Part shown: positions 63,460 to 64,000 of the stretch, in pieces
How positions within the stretch are numbered: the stretch's first letter is position 1
Layout: every line of letters begins with the position of its first letter
Source of the DNA: Syntrophus buswellii
Lineage (GTDB): Bacteria; Desulfobacterota; Syntrophia; Syntrophales; Syntrophaceae
Length of the DNA: 64,000 bases
Assembly: GCF_046097065.1 (NCBI RefSeq)
Contig: NZ_CP175563.1
Coordinates: forward strand, 620,001-684,000
Reading direction: 5' to 3'
Position numbers and translations under genes: made by a program
Notes under the pieces: model-generated
Database searches by the model: none
What the model was told of the DNA's origin: nothing
What the model saw: only the letters and a program-made list of their open reading frames with translations

Positions 63460-63807
63460 TTGACGATCGACGATTCGCCGGACATGCCGCCTCCCGAGGA
63501 GTCGCCGGAGCAGAGCAAATCAACGGGGGTGAAGTATACGCACCTGATCATCGCGGCCTTCGTTCTGATGGGCGTAGCCCTGGTGTATGTCTGGTCGCAC
63601 GTTCGAATGACGGAGCTGGATTATAAAATTGCCGAGGAGATGAATCGCAGGGGGCAGCTCCTGGAAGAACAGCGCCAGTTGAAAGTTGATATTGCAACGC
63701 TCAAGGCGCCGGGTCGCATTGAAGCGATTGTGAAAGAGAAACTGCAGATGACCTACCCTGAGAGGGAACAGATCATCCATCTTGGAGGAAGCGGGGCTAA
63801 GCGATGA
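63460..63807 (+). CDS. ftsL: Cell division protein FtsL-like
   Basis: The 115-residue protein has a short cytoplasmic tail, one membrane helix (about residues 26-46, HLIIAAFVLMGVALVYVWS) and a periplasmic coiled coil (about 48-95), the FtsL plan. It starts at TTG 63460. Its position between rsmH and ftsI supports the call, since FtsL sequences diverge greatly. Confidence 0.85.
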   Translation: MTIDDSPDMPPPEESPEQSKSTGVKYTHLIIAAFVLMGVALVYVWSHVRMTELDYKIAEEMNRRGQLLEEQRQLKVDIATLKAPGRIEAIVKEKLQMTYPEREQIIHLGGSGAKR

Positions 63808-64000
63808 ACACGGAATCCGTCAAATGGCTGAGGTTTCGGCTGGTGACGCTGCTGGTCTTTTTTGTCGTTTTGTTCGTTGCCCTTTTTTCCAGGGCCATTC
63901 ATCTGCAGATTATGTCCAGCAAGGCCTTGAAGGAGCTTGCACAGAGGCAGCATACCAAGACCCTCCAACTGCCGCCGGAACGGGGGATCATTTTTGACCG
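63804..64000 (+). CDS. ftsI: Penicillin-binding protein 3 / FtsI, 5' end only
   Basis: The first 65 codons lie in the window: a membrane anchor (about residues 10-32, FRLVTLLVFFVVLFVALFSR) and the start of the pedestal domain with the conserved PERGIIFD. It overlaps ftsL by four bases (ATGA). It is cut off by the window end. It is the septal transpeptidase of the dcw cluster. Confidence 0.9.
   Translation, partial: MNTESVKWLRFRLVTLLVFFVVLFVALFSRAIHLQIMSSKALKELAQRQHTKTLQLPPERGIIFD

Noticed and set aside
1..64000. CRISPR arrays, rRNA genes, prophage, toxin-antitoxin pairs
   Set aside because: I looked for spaced direct repeats, rRNA-like stretches and typical small gene pairs and saw none.

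Overview
The window looks like chromosomal DNA of an anaerobic deltaproteobacterium (Desulfobacterota), most likely a Syntrophus-like member of the Syntrophia. The grounds are the class II benzoyl-CoA reductase genes with selenocysteine subunits, an F1 operon with b and b' but no a or c subunit genes beside it, a PxxKW cysteine-rich protein, and a DHH-CBS-tRNA nucleotidyltransferase fusion. The genus is inferred from gene content and protein resemblance; no database was searched.

Region 1 (1-16377) is a metabolic island. It opens with a decayed IS701-like transposase end (1-408). A one-component regulator with a substrate-binding-protein domain follows (517-1449), then a tungstate ABC transporter with two tandem binding proteins (tupA-tupA-tupB-tupC, 1739-5399). 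Next come a TiaS-like FDDTD protein, a 73-residue unknown and a molybdenum/tungsten-storage-protein homologue (5563-7370). After a 569-base AT-rich regulatory gap lies bamBCDEF (7940-15770), encoding the tungsten enzyme BamB, its FeS partners BamC and BamD, the HdrA-like BamE and the MvhD-like BamF. BamE and BamF each contain an in-frame TGA that should be read as selenocysteine, and each TGA is followed by a SECIS-like hairpin. Plain ORF calling truncates both genes. A rubredoxin and a bidirectional terminator close the island. It thus combines tungsten uptake, probable storage, and a W/Se/FeS enzyme for reductive aromatic metabolism.

Region 2 (16404-30761) is housekeeping. It holds a PpiD-like periplasmic foldase on the minus strand, the rod-shape operon mreB-mreC-mreD-mrdA-rodA, the F1 operon atpF'-F-H-A-G-D-C, and greA on the minus strand.

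Region 3 (31202-46684) is a mix of smaller genes. It contains a methyltransferase overlapping a convergent DUF2007 gene, a Nudix hydrolase, an unusual radical SAM protein, a GYD protein, and TPM, nucleotidyltransferase, LemA and phosphoesterase genes. The DHH-CBS-nucleotidyltransferase fusion follows, then a UDP-xylose-forming gene pair on the minus strand, rsmI, a repeat-containing PopZ-like protein, a DUF799-type lipoprotein and a CDP-alcohol phosphatidyltransferase.

Region 4 (46885-54664) has tRNA-Val(GAC) and the classical translation cluster thrS-infC-rpmI-rplT-pheS-pheT-ihfA-merR; infC starts at ATA. Region 5 (54860-64000) carries a PxxKW protein, a partial PTS (EIID-HPr-EI), a conserved unknown, enolase, ruvX-mltG, and the start of the dcw cluster (mraZ-rsmH-ftsL-ftsI). 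The dcw promoter has four 10-bp-phased MraZ-type boxes, and the window ends inside ftsI.
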